DNA of 7,772 nucleotides, from positions 22,169-29,940 of the forward strand of contig DFYK01000094.1 of assembly GCA_002383605.1 (NCBI GenBank). Reading direction: 5' to 3'. The first letter of the stretch is position 1. Every line of letters begins with the position of its first letter. The DNA is from Proteiniphilum sp. UBA4084. GTDB taxonomy: Bacteria > Bacteroidota > Bacteroidia > Bacteroidales > Dysgonomonadaceae. This document shows, piece after piece, positions 6,900-7,772 of this stretch. A program made the translations under genes and the position numbers. The notes under the pieces are model-generated. The model had not been told where the DNA came from, searched no databases, and saw nothing but the letters and a program-made list of their open reading frames with translations.

Positions 6900-7772
6900 T
6901 TATTCCATTTTGAACCAGTCCAGTGAAACCCTTCCGCCGTCGTTGTTGCTCACCGGCCGGGAGCAGAAGAAACCCACCTTGGCACCGATCCATTTCCCTT
7001 CGCGCGCCTGAAACGGTTTTCCGAGAACAGAATAGGTTGTACCGTCTGTACTGTAGCTGAAGAGACATTTGGCGTCGGGCGTAACTTTCACACGGAGGTA
7101 GAGTGTAGCTTCACTCAACGTCACACTTCCGTTAACACTCTCTTTTGAACCTTTGTCGGCGTTGATGCATTCATTTTGAGAAAGCACAAATCCTTTGTCG
7201 GTCTTCTCGAGTGAGAGCAATCCATAATCCATGCCCATCACAACCAGCCCGGTACGTTCTCCTTTGATGGCCGCTGAAGGCTGGAAGGAAAGCTTCGCCG
7301 TTGCTGTAAATTCGTTGGAAGGGAATTTCTGCAACAGCAGGTTGGGCACATCCCACAAATTTATATAATTTTCTGATACGGGGACCGAATAGAGGTGTAA
7401 TTTTTTGGATCCTTCATCTGCGAAATACCACCAATCCATTGGGTTGGCATGCCACTGCCACTGCAATCCGAGCAGACTGGTCCCGAACGAGTCGCTCTCT
7501 GCCGGGGTTATGATGGGGTGAGAGCCTCCTGTTTTTGGTTTGCGGTATGTCTTAACCGGCTCTCCGCAACCATCATTGTCTTTGTCTGCACCAATCACAG
7601 GCCAGTCGTTTTTCCACGTCATCGGTTGCAGATGCACGATGCGTCCCATGGCTCCCACATCCTGGAAGTGGTAGAACCAGTGTTCCCCCTGGGGTGTATC
7701 GACCCATGCGCCCTGGTGGGGGCCGTTTATTGCTGTTTTACCCTGTGCCATCACCACTTTGCGCTCGTAGGG
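6900..7772 (-). CDS. GH43 family glycoside hydrolase, C-terminal part (5' end outside window)
   Basis: The frame is open to the right edge, where codons preceding the GTG at 7757 read PYERK, so the 290 residues seen are only the C-terminal part. The beginning (AQGKTAINGPHQGAWVDT, then GEHWFYHFQD and GRIVHLQPM) matches the late blades of the GH43 five-bladed beta-propeller. H19 of GPHQGA is probably the conserved His near the centre that binds calcium or water. The general acid and base residues lie upstream and are not visible. After about residue 105, a concanavalin-like beta-sandwich (GLQWQWHANP, then TGLVVMGMDYGLL, ending DWFKME) is the C-terminal domain of beta-xylosidase-type GH43 proteins. 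The pattern is closest to the group I remember as GH43 subfamily 12, but I cannot verify this. Members are alpha-L-arabinofuranosidases, beta-xylosidases or galactanases, which suits arabinan or galactan side chains of pectin. It is the first visible gene of the minus-strand operon. Export is likely but the signal peptide is not seen. Confidence 0.9.
   Translation of the reverse strand, partial: PYERKVVMAQGKTAINGPHQGAWVDTPQGEHWFYHFQDVGAMGRIVHLQPMTWKNDWPVIGADKDNDGCGEPVKTYRKPKTGGSHPIITPAESDSFGTSLLGLQWQWHANPMDWWYFADEGSKKLHLYSVPVSENYINLWDVPNLLLQKFPSNEFTATAKLSFQPSAAIKGERTGLVVMGMDYGLLSLEKTDKGFVLSQNECINADKGSKESVNGSVTLSEATLYLRVKVTPDAKCLFSYSTDGTTYSVLGKPFQAREGKWIGAKVGFFCSRPVSNNDGGRVSLDWFKME

Overview
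The window looks like part of a carbohydrate-degradation locus from a Bacteroidota (Bacteroidales-type) genome. Evidence for this is the roughly balanced base composition, A/T-rich start regions without Shine-Dalgarno motifs, and a set of plant cell wall enzymes typical of Bacteroidales polysaccharide utilisation loci. These are a DUF4450-like (alpha/alpha)6 protein, a GH105 remnant, a GH28 pectinase and a GH43 enzyme. No SusC/SusD pair, regulator or RNA gene lies in the window, so the genus cannot be fixed from what is visible.

Layout: two gene blocks face each other. On the plus strand are a large DUF4450-like presumed glycosidase whose 5' end is outside the window (<1..2994), a heavily deleted unsaturated rhamnogalacturonyl hydrolase (GH105/GH88-type) pseudogene (2998..3292), and an intact secreted GH28 polygalacturonase-like enzyme (3360..4682). 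On the minus strand, read from the right edge, are the C-terminal part of a GH43 glycosidase (6900..>7772), a TIM-barrel sugar isomerase/epimerase (5866..6870) and a Gfo/Idh/MocA NAD(P)-dependent oxidoreductase (4683..5852). The minus-strand genes are 29 and 13 bases apart and look like one operon. The two blocks meet tail to tail with no intergenic base; their stop codons form TGATCA.

Function: the exported hydrolases (GH28, probably GH43 and the DUF4450 protein) would cut pectic or rhamnogalacturonan-type glycans outside the cytoplasm. The lost GH105 would have removed the unsaturated uronic acid left by a pectate or rhamnogalacturonan lyase. The oxidoreductase and isomerase lack signal peptides and probably process a released sugar or small glycoside in the cytoplasm, possibly by a keto-sugar route like those known for related gene pairs. 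That link is inference.

Most notable are the GH105 remnant, which carries a readable deletion scar with a possible microhomology, a 24-bp near-perfect palindrome inside the isomerase gene, the non-canonical GH28 active-site motifs, and the uncharacterised DUF4450-like enzyme. I do not see a clearly new biological system in the window.
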